Assembly: GCA_964492425.1 (NCBI GenBank)
Contig: CAZBKB010000002.1
Coordinates: 22,085 to 86,084, forward strand
Length of the DNA stretch: 64,000 nt
DNA from: LBZV01 sp000993855
GTDB taxonomy: Bacteria; Patescibacteriota; Microgenomatia; Curtissbacterales; GWA2-41-24
Reading direction: 5' to 3'
This document shows, one piece after another, positions 13,235-21,835 of this stretch (its first letter is position 1; every line of letters begins with the position of its first letter). The position numbers were made by a program, and so were the translations under genes. The notes beneath the pieces were generated by a model, which was given only the letters and a program-made list of their open reading frames with translations, had not been told where the DNA came from and did no database searches.

Positions 13235-14529
13235 AATATTTAGACCTGCTCAAAAAAATTTACAAAATTAAAGACCTTAGAAGAAAAATATTATTTACCG
13301 CATTTATATTTTTTATCTTTAGAGTATTTGCACAAGTCCCGGTTCCGGGTGTAGACATAGGATCACTCAAACGGATTTTTGCAGAAAGCCAGCTCTTGTC
13401 GCTTTTAGACATTTTCTCAGGAGGTACACTGGCTAACTTCTCTGTTTTATCTTTAGGGCTTAATCCCTACATTAACGGTAGCATAATTATGCAACTCTTA
13501 CAGCTCGTATTTCCGAAACTGGAAGAACTCTCAAAAGAAGGAGAATCCGGGAGAGAAAAAATTAATCAATACACCAGATATTTAACAGTTCCCCTTGCAG
13601 CGATACAAGCATTCGGAATTTATATTCTGCTTTTAAACTCAAATATTTTAACTGCAGTTTCACCCCTAACTTTGATATCCCTTGTGCTTGCCATTACTGC
13701 TGGTACCATGCTTCTAGTATGGCTAGGAGAACTCATTACAGAAAGAGGAATAGGCAATGGCATATCTATGATAATTTTTGCAGGAATAGTCGGGAGACTC
13801 CCAATAAGCCTTTTTCAACAGGCATCAATTTTTGACCCTTCACAAATACGAAATGTAATTATCTTTGTTGTAATGGCACTATTAGTCGTGGTCTCAATTG
13901 TAATAGTTACTGAAGCCAGAAGGCCAATCAGAGTTCAATATTCAAGAAGAAGTCAACAAGGTGGATCGACTAATTCTAGCTTCATACCGCTTAGATTAAA
14001 CCAGGCGGGGGTGATACCAATAATTTTTGCAGTGTCTTTAATTTTACTTCCTAGCACATTTGCAAGATTTTTTGAAAAATCACCAAATCCATTATTGGCA
14101 AACTTTTCACAAGATGTAGCAAGGGCATTTGACCCCAGTGGAATGCTTTATAATATAACCTATTTCTTTCTTGTTGTAGCTTTCACCTATTTCTATACAA
14201 CCGTTGCCTTTAATACTAAACAAATTTCCGAGATGCTAATGAAGCAAGGAAGTTTTCTCCCCGGAATCAGGCCCGGCTCACCCACAAAAAAATACCTGGA
14301 CTATATTTCTCTAAGAATTACTTTATTTGGCGCTCTATTTTTAGGTTTAATTGCCGTCCTCCCTTCAATTGGTCAGAGCCTGACAGGTATAACGACACTT
14401 ATGATTGGTGGAACAGGTCTGCTCATAGTTGTCTCAGTCATTTTAGAAACAACCAAGCAAATCGAATCGCAGCTGGTCATGAGTGATTATGATACTTTTT
14501 TAACTGGGGCAGGCAGAAGAGGGTTTTAA
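13231..14529 (+). CDS. secY: Preprotein translocase subunit SecY
   Basis: This 432-residue membrane protein has ten hydrophobic segments. The plug and TM2 region carries G-G-T-L-A-N-F-S-V-L-S-L-G-L-N-P-Y-I, and the cytoplasmic loop R-R-P-I-R-V-Q-Y-S-R-R has the ribosome- and SecA-contacting arginines. It forms the protein-conducting channel with SecE and SecG, which are not in the window. It overlaps rplO by ATGA and is followed after 1 base by adk, the standard spc order. Confidence 0.98.
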   Translation: MKYLDLLKKIYKIKDLRRKILFTAFIFFIFRVFAQVPVPGVDIGSLKRIFAESQLLSLLDIFSGGTLANFSVLSLGLNPYINGSIIMQLLQLVFPKLEELSKEGESGREKINQYTRYLTVPLAAIQAFGIYILLLNSNILTAVSPLTLISLVLAITAGTMLLVWLGELITERGIGNGISMIIFAGIVGRLPISLFQQASIFDPSQIRNVIIFVVMALLVVVSIVIVTEARRPIRVQYSRRSQQGGSTNSSFIPLRLNQAGVIPIIFAVSLILLPSTFARFFEKSPNPLLANFSQDVARAFDPSGMLYNITYFFLVVAFTYFYTTVAFNTKQISEMLMKQGSFLPGIRPGSPTKKYLDYISLRITLFGALFLGLIAVLPSIGQSLTGITTLMIGGTGLLIVVSVILETTKQIESQLVMSDYDTFLTGAGRRGF

Positions 14530-14530
14530 A

Positions 14531-15070
14531 ATGAATATAATTTTCCTAGGCCCGCAAGGGTCGGGTAAATCAACACAAGCAAAGATGGTTGCAGATATCC
14601 TAAACATTCCATATATCGAGATGGGACAAATGTTGCGTGATATAGCAAGTGGGGAATCAAACATTGGAAACAAAATAAAAAAGTCACTGAATGCAGGTGA
14701 ACTGGTTCCTGATAACATCGCGGTTAGCCTATTGAATAAAACATTAAATAATCCAGTCTATAATCATGGGTTTATCTTAGACGGATATCCAAGAAATCGA
14801 GCACAAATAGATGGGCTCAAGCATGAAATAAATAAAGTGTTTTACATCAAGGTTTCTGATGCCGAAGCCATAAGAAGATTAAGTCTAAGAGCTCGTCATG
14901 ATGATACTGAGGAGCTTTTGAAAAGAAGGCTTACGATTTATCACGAAAAAACAGAGCCATTACTAAGCGAGTTCAAGCGGAAAGGAATTTTAGTCGAAAT
15001 AAACGGCGAGAGGTCAATTGAAGAAATTAACAAAGACATAGAATTGATTGTAAAAAATGGTAAAGAATAA
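14531..15070 (+). CDS. adk: Adenylate kinase (short-LID form)
   Basis: The P-loop G-P-Q-G-S-G-K-S-T spans 7-15 and the D-G-Y-P-R-N NMP-binding segment is present. It makes two ADP from ATP and AMP. The protein is 179 residues, shorter than the 215 of E. coli, and R-A-R-H-D-D-T-E-E-L-L-K-R-R replaces the long zinc or hydrogen-bonded LID, so it is a short-type enzyme. The end overlaps map by 14 bases. Confidence 0.95.
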   Translation: MNIIFLGPQGSGKSTQAKMVADILNIPYIEMGQMLRDIASGESNIGNKIKKSLNAGELVPDNIAVSLLNKTLNNPVYNHGFILDGYPRNRAQIDGLKHEINKVFYIKVSDAEAIRRLSLRARHDDTEELLKRRLTIYHEKTEPLLSEFKRKGILVEINGERSIEEINKDIELIVKNGKE

Positions 15071-15815
15071 TTTTGTTAAAACAAATGAAGAAATAGAAAT
15101 TATGAAAAAATCCGGGAAAATTTGCGCACAAGCACTCAGGAAAGTTTTAGATAACGTCAAAGTTGGGATTTCTTGTAACACTTTAGATATCATTGCCCAG
15201 GAAGAAGTTGAGAAACTGGGGGCAACACCGTCTTTTAAAACTGTTGAGGATTATAAATATACGATTTGCACAACCGTAAATGCCCAAGTTGTTCATGGGC
15301 TACCTACAAACCGTATTCTCCAGGATGGAGATATTATTGGAATTGATATCGGAGCTTTATACAATGGTTTTCACAGCGACTTGGCAATAAGCGTACCTGT
15401 AGGAAAAATAACCAAGGACGAGCAAAAATTTCTCGACATCGGTAAAAATACACTGCAAAAAGCCATCAACGAAGCAAAAGTAGGAAATAGAATCGGAGAT
15501 ATATCTGCAACAATTCAAGAGGTGATCGAAGGCGCAGGCTATTCAATAGTTAAAAGTCTTACAGGTCATGGAATAGGGAAAGAACTTCACGAAGAACCAA
15601 TGATTCCGGGTTTTGGTAAAAAAGGCACCGGCTCAAAGATTTTAGAAAATATGACAATAGCCATTGAAGTTATTTATGCCCAAGGGTCTGGTGAAGTAGG
15701 CTTAGAAAAAGACAACTGGACAATATCGACAAAAGATAACTCTCTTGGTGGTTTATTTGAAAAGACGATTGCAGTTAAAGGGGGCGGCCCTATAGTGTTG
15801 ACGCCGTACCTATGA
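15057..15815 (+). CDS. map: Methionine aminopeptidase, type I
   Basis: This 252-residue enzyme removes the initiator methionine. Metal ligands are visible: D in G-I-D-I-G and D in F-H-S-D-L, H in L-T-G-H-G-I-G, E in A-I-E-V-I and a final E in K-D-N-W-style context. H-G-L-P marks the substrate-side histidine. The zinc-finger extension of eukaryotic forms is absent. The last two map/infA genes are 31 bases apart. Confidence 0.96.
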   Translation: MVKNNFVKTNEEIEIMKKSGKICAQALRKVLDNVKVGISCNTLDIIAQEEVEKLGATPSFKTVEDYKYTICTTVNAQVVHGLPTNRILQDGDIIGIDIGALYNGFHSDLAISVPVGKITKDEQKFLDIGKNTLQKAINEAKVGNRIGDISATIQEVIEGAGYSIVKSLTGHGIGKELHEEPMIPGFGKKGTGSKILENMTIAIEVIYAQGSGEVGLEKDNWTISTKDNSLGGLFEKTIAVKGGGPIVLTPYL

Positions 15816-15846
15816 TTTTGTTAAAATCACTGTTCTGGATAAGATC

Positions 15847-16083
15847 ATGAAAGCCGGAGTAATCGAAATTGAAGGAGAAGTTACGGAAGCCCTACCCAAC
15901 ACAATGTTTAGGGTAAAAATATCACAGGGTAAGCTACCTGGTGTGAATGAAGAGAGAATTGTACTTTGCCACCTTTCTGGAAAGATGAGAATACACTATG
16001 TCAGAATCCTTCCAGGAGACAAAGTGAAAATTGAACTAACGCCGTACGATTTAACTAAAGGGAGAATAACCTTCAGAATATAG
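15847..16083 (+). CDS. infA: Translation initiation factor IF-1
   Basis: This 78-residue OB-fold protein has I-E-G-E-V-T-E-A-L-P-N-T-M-F-R-V, H-L-S-G-K-M-R and G-D-K-V-K-I-E-L-T-P-Y-D-L-T-K-G-R-I, the family signature. It binds the A site of the 30S subunit during initiation. It lies between map and rpmJ, the usual place. Confidence 0.97.
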   Translation: MKAGVIEIEGEVTEALPNTMFRVKISQGKLPGVNEERIVLCHLSGKMRIHYVRILPGDKVKIELTPYDLTKGRITFRI

Positions 16084-16103
16084 TAAATTATATAAGGGGA
16101 AAA

Positions 16104-16220
16104 ATGAAAGTACAAGCAAGTGTAAAAAAAAGATGTGTTAATTGCAAAATAATAAAGCGCAAAGGCAGACTTTACGTTATTTGTTCAACAAACCCTAGGC
16201 ACAAACAGCGCCAAGGTTAA
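16104..16220 (+). CDS. rpmJ: 50S ribosomal protein L36
   Basis: This 38-residue gene reads M-K-V-Q-A-S-V-K-K-R-C and ends P-R-H-K-Q-R-Q-G. Cysteines 11, 14 and 27 with histidine 33 form the zinc site of canonical L36. GGGG occurs 6 bases before the ATG. It sits between infA and rpsM as in most bacteria. A 113-base spacer before rpsM shows no convincing gene. Confidence 0.95.
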   Translation: MKVQASVKKRCVNCKIIKRKGRLYVICSTNPRHKQRQG

Positions 16221-16333
16221 AGAGGAGCAGAATAAATAAAAGTAAAAATGTCTAAAAGTAATGGAAAAATTCAAACACAGAGGGAAAAAATAAAAAGGGA
16301 AGAATGTATTAGATTTGATCTTAATGTAACATT

Positions 16334-16726
16334 ATGGCCAGAATAGCGGGAGTTGAATTACCAAATGACAAAAGACTGGAAGCAGCGCTTCCATATATCT
16401 ATGGTATCGGTCCAACATTGGCAAATAAGATAATTAAGGATTGCAACCTAGACCCAGATAAAAGAACTAAAAATTTGTCTGAAGAAGATGTAAACAAACT
16501 GCAAAAAGAGGTTGAAAAATATAAAGTTGAGGGAGATTTAAGGCGCGAAGTACAAGGAAACATTAAAAGGTTGCAAGAAATTGGTGCGTATCGCGGGATT
16601 AGGCACTCAAGAAACTTACCAACAAGAGGACAACGAACCAAAGTAAATGCGCGTACAAAAAGAGGTAAGAGGATGACGATTGGGACAGTTAGAAAAGATG
16701 TTGTAGCAAAAGTTGTGAGTTCATAG
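16334..16726 (+). CDS. rpsM: 30S ribosomal protein S13
   Basis: This 130-residue S13 starts M-A-R-I-A-G-V-E-L-P and has the helix-two-turn-helix (I-Y-G-I-G-P-T-L-A-N-K-I) and the C-terminal R-G-I-R-H-S-R-N-L-P-T-R-G-Q-R-T signature. It contacts tRNA and forms intersubunit bridges. Confidence 0.98.
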   Translation: MARIAGVELPNDKRLEAALPYIYGIGPTLANKIIKDCNLDPDKRTKNLSEEDVNKLQKEVEKYKVEGDLRREVQGNIKRLQEIGAYRGIRHSRNLPTRGQRTKVNARTKRGKRMTIGTVRKDVVAKVVSS

Positions 16727-16729
16727 AAA

Positions 16730-17119
16730 ATGGCACAAGAAGTTAGAAAAATAAAGAAATCAACCGCTAAAAAAATATCTCATGTACGGGCTTATGTTAC
16801 AGCGACCTTTAACAACACGCTCGTTACATTAACAGATCAGGAAGGTAGCACAATCGCTTGGGGTTCAGCAGGCGCATCAAATTTCAAGGGTGCAAGGAAA
16901 GCTACACCATTTGCCGCGACAACTGTTGTTGAAGGGATTGCTAAAAAAGCTAAAGAAGCTGGCGCATCGAGTATAGAAATATTTGTCAAAGGGCCTGGAC
17001 CTGGACGGGATAGTTCAATTCGCGCATTTAAAGCTGCTGGCCTAAATATTACGATGATTGCCGACATTACCCCTATCCCGCATAACGGGCCGAGAGCAAC
17101 AAAAAGGAGGAGAGTCTAA
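16730..17119 (+). CDS. rpsK: 30S ribosomal protein S11
   Basis: This 129-residue S11 has T-F-N-N-T-L-V-T-L-T-D and the closing D-I-T-P-I-P-H-N-G-P-R-A-T-K-R-R-R. It sits on the platform near the Shine-Dalgarno helix. It begins 3 bases after rpsM and abuts rpsD. Confidence 0.98.
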   Translation: MAQEVRKIKKSTAKKISHVRAYVTATFNNTLVTLTDQEGSTIAWGSAGASNFKGARKATPFAATTVVEGIAKKAKEAGASSIEIFVKGPGPGRDSSIRAFKAAGLNITMIADITPIPHNGPRATKRRRV

Positions 17120-17728
17120 ATGGCAAGATACACAGGTCCGAAACACAAACTTTGTAGAGCGGAAGGGACAGCCCTGTGCGGTCTTTCCACATGTCCTGTT
17201 ATCAGGAAAAACGCTGGTCCCCCTGGACAGCATGGACAAAAGGGTCGTAGAAAACTCTCAGAATACGGTATTCAGCTTAGGGAAAAACAAAAGGTAAAAA
17301 GAATTTACGGAGTACTTGAAAGACAATTTGAGAAATATTTCAATCTTGCATCTCGACAAAAAGCAACAACAGGTGATGCACTCTTAAACATCTTAGAAAC
17401 TCGCCTGGATAATGTTGTATACCGCCTTAATTTGGCAAAAACTAGGTTCCAGGCCAGACAATTAGTATCTCATGGCCACATAAGAGTGAATGGTAAAAAG
17501 GTGACTATTCCATCTTATAATGTTAAAATTGGCGACATTATAACCCTATCCGAAAAGACTTCGAACTTGGATTTCATAAAGAAATTACAGGAAGAAACAA
17601 AAGGTGCGAACTTACCTTTATGGCTTGAGAAAAAGGCAACTGTTGGGAAAATTAAATCTATGCCCAAAAGAGAAGATATAGACTCTGAAATAAACGAAAG
17701 GTTAATAGTTGAGTTCTACTCTCGCTAA
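17120..17728 (+). CDS. rpsD: 30S ribosomal protein S4, with N-terminal cysteines
   Basis: This 202-residue S4 initiates 16S rRNA assembly. Cysteines 12, 20 and 25 with histidine 9 suggest the zinc-binding S4 type with altered spacing. The S4 RNA-binding domain follows: R-L-D-N-V-V-Y-R-L-N, then A-R-Q-L-V-S-H-G-H-I-R-V-N-G-K-K-V. S4 represses the alpha operon in E. coli. Confidence 0.97.
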   Translation: MARYTGPKHKLCRAEGTALCGLSTCPVIRKNAGPPGQHGQKGRRKLSEYGIQLREKQKVKRIYGVLERQFEKYFNLASRQKATTGDALLNILETRLDNVVYRLNLAKTRFQARQLVSHGHIRVNGKKVTIPSYNVKIGDIITLSEKTSNLDFIKKLQEETKGANLPLWLEKKATVGKIKSMPKREDIDSEINERLIVEFYSR

Positions 17729-17798
17729 AACATGATAAAAGTAAACTTAAAGATAACAGTACAAACTTGTTATGTTATATGAAGGAGGTGAAAAGAAG

Positions 17799-18728
17799 AT
17801 GCTAGATTTATTAGAGATTACGACAGAAGTAGAAAAAGAAACAGAAAATTTTGGTAGGTTCACAGTTGAGCCACTTAATCAGGGTTATGGGCACACAATT
17901 GGCAATTCACTAAGACGTGTGCTTCTTTCTTCCCTTTCCGGAGCAGCTGTTACTCAGGTGAAAATTTCTGGGGTTAGGCACCAGTTCACTGCCGTGTCGG
18001 GTATGTCAGAAGATATTGTTGAATTTATTCTAAATCTAAAAAAATTAAGACTTGAAATAACGAGTGACAAACCCGTGAAATTATCACTGGATGTTAAGGG
18101 TCCAAAAGAAGTCAAAGCTAAAGATATAGGAAAATCGGCTGGAGTAGAAATTGTAAATGGTGATTTAACACTCGCAAATCTTGCCGACTCAAAATCAAAA
18201 ATTAGTGCGACAATCATTGCCGAAAACGGAAGCGGATACTCCTTGGCTGAAGAAAGAAAAACTGGTGAAATAGGCTTAATACCAGTGGATGCAAACTTTT
18301 CACCAGTGAGCAAAGTGAATTATGAGGTAGAAGCAACACGTGTTGGAAGAGTCACAAATTTTGACAAGCTTACAATTGAAATTACTACAGATGGTACCAT
18401 AAAACCATCGGAAGCGCTCAAAAGTGCTGCTAAAATATTAGTTGATCACTTTAAAGTAATCTATGAACCTCAAGCAGTATCAAAAAAGCAAAAAAGTACA
18501 CCATCAGCAGAGGATAAATCCATAACAGATGAACTTTTAAAAACTTCACTGGAAGAACTTGATTTGCCTGTGCGTCTAACGAACAGTCTAAAGTCAGGAA
18601 AAATCGAGACCCTCGGTGACTTTTTGACAAAGGACAAAAAAGATTTGATGAAGATGAAAAATATGGGTCCAAAGTCAATTTCTTTGGTTGAAGAAAAATT
18701 AAGGGAGAGGGGTGTAGAAATAAAGTGA
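17799..18728 (+). CDS. rpoA: RNA polymerase alpha subunit
   Basis: The ATG at 17799 is chosen because AGGAGGT lies just before it, one of the best ribosome-binding sites in the window; an upstream ATG at 17772 would place that site inside the gene. The 309-residue product has the assembly domain (G-Y-G-H-T-I-G-N-S-L-R-R-V-L-L-S-S) and a C-terminal domain that ends I-E-T-L-G-D-F-L-T and S-L-V-E-E-K-L, the helix-hairpin-helix contacting UP elements and activators. Confidence 0.97.
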   Translation: MLDLLEITTEVEKETENFGRFTVEPLNQGYGHTIGNSLRRVLLSSLSGAAVTQVKISGVRHQFTAVSGMSEDIVEFILNLKKLRLEITSDKPVKLSLDVKGPKEVKAKDIGKSAGVEIVNGDLTLANLADSKSKISATIIAENGSGYSLAEERKTGEIGLIPVDANFSPVSKVNYEVEATRVGRVTNFDKLTIEITTDGTIKPSEALKSAAKILVDHFKVIYEPQAVSKKQKSTPSAEDKSITDELLKTSLEELDLPVRLTNSLKSGKIETLGDFLTKDKKDLMKMKNMGPKSISLVEEKLRERGVEIK

Positions 18729-19210
18729 AACATCGAGTATTCGGCAAAAAGTTGAGCAGGGATATAAATTCCAGAAAAGCCTTACTCAAAAACTTAACGA
18801 ACGATTTGATTTTACATGGGCAAGTAAAAACAACGCTCGCTAAAGCTAAGTTTGTTAAAAGTTACATCGAAAAAGCGGTAACCAAAGCGAAGAAAACTAA
18901 ACTTGGGAGCAAAAGAGTGTTAGCATCTACACTCACCAATAAAGCCTTCTTAAAGTTAGTTGATGAGATCGCACCAGGTTTTAAAATAAGACAAGGGGGT
19001 TATACAAGGATCATAAGACTCCATCCGCGAGTTGGGGATAATGCATCCATGGCAAGAATCGAACTTCTGAAGTGGGATAAGTCCAAATCAGTTGCTCGTC
19101 CCAAAGAAAAAAAGGTAAAAAAAGCAAAAGCTACCTCTTCACAAAAAAACAAAAAATCAGTGGTAGTAAAGAAAAAGATCAAAACAGTTTCTAAAAAAAA
19201 TAAAAAATGA
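18725..19210 (+). CDS. rplQ: 50S ribosomal protein L17
   Basis: L17 begins at GTG overlapping the rpoA stop. The core has K-L-S-R-D-I-N-S-R-K-A-L-L-K-N-L and K-R-V-L-A-S-T-L. At 161 residues it is about 40 longer than the standard form because of a lysine-rich tail. It lies near the tunnel exit with L22 and L32. Confidence 0.95.
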   Translation: MKHRVFGKKLSRDINSRKALLKNLTNDLILHGQVKTTLAKAKFVKSYIEKAVTKAKKTKLGSKRVLASTLTNKAFLKLVDEIAPGFKIRQGGYTRIIRLHPRVGDNASMARIELLKWDKSKSVARPKEKKVKKAKATSSQKNKKSVVVKKKIKTVSKKNKK

Positions 19211-19617
19211 AAAGCTTGAAACAAAAAGATATAACAAGAGACTGGCACTTGATTGATGCCAAAAACAGAACACTTGGAAGAATTTCGACAGAAATCGCTA
19301 TGTATTTGATGGGTAAAAACAAAGCTATTTATTCACCAAATTTGGATACTGGCGACAATGTGGTTGTAATAAATAGCGAAAAAGTTCAACTTTCAGGGAA
19401 AAAAGAAACCCAAAAAGTTTATTATAAACACTCGGGTTATCCAGGGGGATTATATTCAAGGACAGCATCCCAATTGAGGAAAGGAAAACCTAACGACCTT
19501 ATTATAAATGCAGTTTACGGCATGTTGCCAAAAACTAAAATGGGGAAAATTATGTTAAAGAAGTTGCATGTTTATAAAACAGATGAGCATCCATACAAAA
19601 ATAAAATTAAAAACTAA
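19207..19617 (+). CDS. rplM: 50S ribosomal protein L13
   Basis: This 136-residue L13 has W-H-L-I-D-A-K-N-R-T-L-G-R at the start, Y-Y-K-H-S-G-Y-P-G-G and A-V-Y-G-M-L-P-K-T-K-M-G. It is an early-binding assembly protein. It overlaps rplQ by ATGA and is followed by rpsI, its usual partner. Confidence 0.98.
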   Translation: MKSLKQKDITRDWHLIDAKNRTLGRISTEIAMYLMGKNKAIYSPNLDTGDNVVVINSEKVQLSGKKETQKVYYKHSGYPGGLYSRTASQLRKGKPNDLIINAVYGMLPKTKMGKIMLKKLHVYKTDEHPYKNKIKN

Positions 19618-19622
19618 CAGCA

Positions 19623-20051
19623 ATGTCAAAAGAAACCAAACAAAAATCAAACAACAATAAAAAAATTATCCATGCCCATGGCAGAAGAAAAGAAGCAGTT
19701 TCAAGAGTAAGACTTTTAGAGGGTAAAGGCACATTTACAGTTAACGGTAAATCCATAGAGGAATATTTTCCAAGTGCTGCACAACAGTCTTTATACTTAC
19801 AACCATTCCGTCTCACCAAAACAGAAGGAAAATTTTGGGCAACAATTAAGGTAGTAGGCTCTGGGAAAAAGGGTCAACTAGATGCAACAGTTCATGGCTT
19901 GGCTCGTGCTTTAAACGAAGTAAATAAAAAAGAATTTCGCCCTATTCTTAAAAAGGCAGGCTTTTTAACTCGCGACTCACGGGTAAAAGAGCGTAGAAAA
20001 TACGGACGTGCTCAAAAAGCTAGAAAAGGCAAGCAAAGTCCTAAACGATAG
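19623..20051 (+). CDS. rpsI: 30S ribosomal protein S9
   Basis: This 142-residue S9 has H-A-H-G-R-R-K-E-A-V-S-R-V-R and the terminal K-K-A-G-F-L-T-R-D-S-R and R-A-R-K-G-K-Q-S-P-K-R segments; the arginine at the very end contacts P-site tRNA. It closes the 17-kb ribosomal protein block. Confidence 0.97.
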   Translation: MSKETKQKSNNNKKIIHAHGRRKEAVSRVRLLEGKGTFTVNGKSIEEYFPSAAQQSLYLQPFRLTKTEGKFWATIKVVGSGKKGQLDATVHGLARALNEVNKKEFRPILKKAGFLTRDSRVKERRKYGRAQKARKGKQSPKR

Positions 20052-20148
20052 CAATCTCGGACTTCATAAACAGAATCATACTCATTAAAACTTAAAAGCG
20101 TGTGGCTCAGATGTCAGACTGCGGCTCGGATTAAGTTGATGTTGGTGT

Positions 20149-20496
20149 TTATTCTGGTTTTATACTGCTAGATGGTGTTGGACCAACCCCAGGTGTAACA
20201 GCTTCCGTTGTGGCACTTCCTAGGCTACCAGGCACACCATCAGGGGAACCACCCGCAGAAAGATTACCTGTAGTTGGGATAGGTGTTCCGCTATCAATAG
20301 TCACCGGTTGCTTCCGAAGCGGTTCTGCCATAGGAGTTCCTTGTTGTTGTGTCCCACCTCTTCCAAACAACCTCTTGATTCTACCCATAATTCCCCCTTC
20401 CTTCGGTGGCACATCAACAGCAGTTATCGATGGAGTTAAACCTCCACTCTCTTGTGGCAAGCCTCCTTCAGGGCCCTTACTCTCCATACTTGCCAT
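20149..20496 (-). CDS. Low-complexity Gly/Pro/Ser/Thr-rich hypothetical protein
   Basis: The 115-residue minus-strand ORF is rich in glycine, proline, serine and threonine, with one basic patch (I-M-G-R-I-K-R-L-F-G-R-G-G) in the middle. No family is recognised. A promoter, TTTACA (20518-20523) and CATAAT (20495-20500) with a 17-base spacer, predicts transcription to start almost at the ATG of codon 4 (20487), so the true protein may be 112 residues from a leaderless mRNA. A plus-strand ORF in the same place is a shadow. Confidence 0.5.
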   Translation of the reverse strand: MASMESKGPEGGLPQESGGLTPSITAVDVPPKEGGIMGRIKRLFGRGGTQQQGTPMAEPLRKQPVTIDSGTPIPTTGNLSAGGSPDGVPGSLGSATTEAVTPGVGPTPSSSIKPE

Positions 20497-20523
20497 TATG
20501 CATAAATAAATATCATTTGTAAA
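20495..20523 (-). promoter_or_regulatory. Promoter of the low-complexity gene
   Basis: TTTACA (20518-20523) and CATAAT (20495-20500) are 17 bases apart on the minus strand. The predicted transcription start coincides with an in-frame ATG at 20487. Confidence 0.45.
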
Positions 20524-20615
20524 GCTTCAGAAGATTTATCCATAAAATCATAGCTTAGCTAAAAAACCGTGGCACTTGAAAGCTTATTTTTACTGTTATT
20601 TTAACGACTCTCTTT

Positions 20616-20689
20616 TGGTCGGGGCGAGAGGAATCGAACCTCCGATACCGCACCCCCAGCGCGGTGTGTTACCACTATACTACGCCCCG
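20616..20689 (-). tRNA. tRNA-Pro (anticodon GGG), CCA encoded
   Basis: On the minus strand the 7-bp acceptor stem CGGGGCG/CGCCCCG closes the cloverleaf, with the C1-G72 pair and A73 that identify bacterial proline tRNAs, followed by an encoded CCA. The anticodon loop is CTGGGGG with GGG at positions 34-36, closed by the stem CCGCG/TGCGG. The T loop reads TTCGATT. It lies alone between rpsI and recA. Confidence 0.93.
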
Positions 20690-20738
20690 TAAGTCAACCT
20701 ACTTGGAGCAATCATTTTATCAAGTATTGCAATTTTAT

Positions 20739-20748
20739 TATACGTATA
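20739..20748 (+). promoter_or_regulatory. Palindrome in the recA upstream region
   Basis: TATACGTATA is a perfect palindrome about 33 bases before the recA start, within or next to the likely promoter (TTGCAA at 20727-20732 with TAAAAC downstream). No lexA gene is in the window, and the motif does not match the known LexA boxes, so its role is open. Confidence 0.3.
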
Positions 20749-20781
20749 GTAAAACTAGACTGTTCTGCTCTTCAAAAATTA

Positions 20782-21780
20782 ATGAGTTCTGATGCTAAAA
20801 AGCAAGCAATCTTAACCGCAATTTCCCAAATAGAAAAAGCATACGGCAAAGGCTCTATCATGAAAATGGGTGCGTCTATTGGAAAATTCGAAATAGACAT
20901 CATTCCAACAGGCTGTATTCCGGTAGACCTAGCGCTGGGCGTTGGCGGTCTTCCACGCGGAAGAATTATCGAAATCTACGGCCCGGAAGCATCCGGGAAA
21001 ACTACTCTCACTCTCTCAGTTATCGCATCTGCTCAAAAGGCTGGTGGAAATGCAGCCTTAATTGACGCCGAGCACGCACTTGATCCTGTTTGGGCTGAAA
21101 AAGTTGGTGTTAATCTGGAAGATCTTCTAATTTCTCAGCCGGACACAGGAGAGCAAGCACTAGAGATTACAGAAACCTTAATCCGCTCTGGTGCGGTTGA
21201 TGTTATAGTTATCGATTCTGTTGCCGCTCTTGTACCAAGAGCCGAACTGGAGGGGGAAATGGGAGATTCTATGATTGGAGTCCAGGCGCGTCTGATGTCA
21301 CAGGCGCTTAGAAAATTAACCGGAGTAATTTCAAAATCCAAAACTGTTGCCATCTTTACCAATCAGTTAAGGGAAAAAATCGGTGTTATGTTTGGAAACC
21401 CAGAAACAACACCTGGTGGCCGTGCCCTCAAATTCTACGCGTCAATGCGTCTTGATATTAGAAAGATTGATAATATTAAAGAGGGTGATAAGGTAATAGG
21501 TACACGCCATCGTGTAAAAGTAGTCAAAAATAAAGTTTCACCTCCTTTTAGAATTGCTGAATTCGACATCATGGGTGAAGAAGGCATCTCAAAAGAGGGA
21601 GGTCTTTTAGATGTAGCGCAAGAGCTAGGTCTTGTTACAAAATCAGGAGCATTTTACCGTTGGGGTACTAAAATGATTGGACAGGGTAGAGAGAGCGCTA
21701 AAGCATATTTTAATGAACATAAAAAAGACTATGCCGCGTTAGAAAAGGAAATTTGGGTTAAAGACAAATACATCCAATGA
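20782..21780 (+). CDS. recA: Recombinase RecA
   Basis: This 332-residue protein polymerises on single-stranded DNA and drives strand exchange. The Walker A box G-P-E-A-S-G-K-T is at 67-74, the Walker B V-I-V-I-D-S-V at 141-147, and the L2 loop with F-T-N-Q-L-R-E-K-I-G-V-M-F-G-N-P-E-T-T-P-G-G-R-A-L-K follows. The acidic C-terminal tail is short. A 10-base palindrome, TATACGTATA, at 20739-20748 lies in the promoter region and may be an operator. recX follows after 55 bases. Confidence 0.98.
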   Translation: MSSDAKKQAILTAISQIEKAYGKGSIMKMGASIGKFEIDIIPTGCIPVDLALGVGGLPRGRIIEIYGPEASGKTTLTLSVIASAQKAGGNAALIDAEHALDPVWAEKVGVNLEDLLISQPDTGEQALEITETLIRSGAVDVIVIDSVAALVPRAELEGEMGDSMIGVQARLMSQALRKLTGVISKSKTVAIFTNQLREKIGVMFGNPETTPGGRALKFYASMRLDIRKIDNIKEGDKVIGTRHRVKVVKNKVSPPFRIAEFDIMGEEGISKEGGLLDVAQELGLVTKSGAFYRWGTKMIGQGRESAKAYFNEHKKDYAALEKEIWVKDKYIQ

Positions 21781-21835
21781 TGAGTCTGAATCAGAAGGAA
21801 TTTTGGAAGAAATTACCCCAACTGTATAAGTTTTT

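Noticed and set aside
16248..16349. Short ORF before rpsM starting M-S-K-S-N-G-K
   Set aside because: It has no family, runs into rpsM out of frame and lacks a ribosome-binding site.
20210..20509. Plus-strand ORF over the low-complexity gene
   Set aside because: Proline- and cysteine-rich translation typical of an antisense frame; the minus-strand ORF has the better composition and a promoter.
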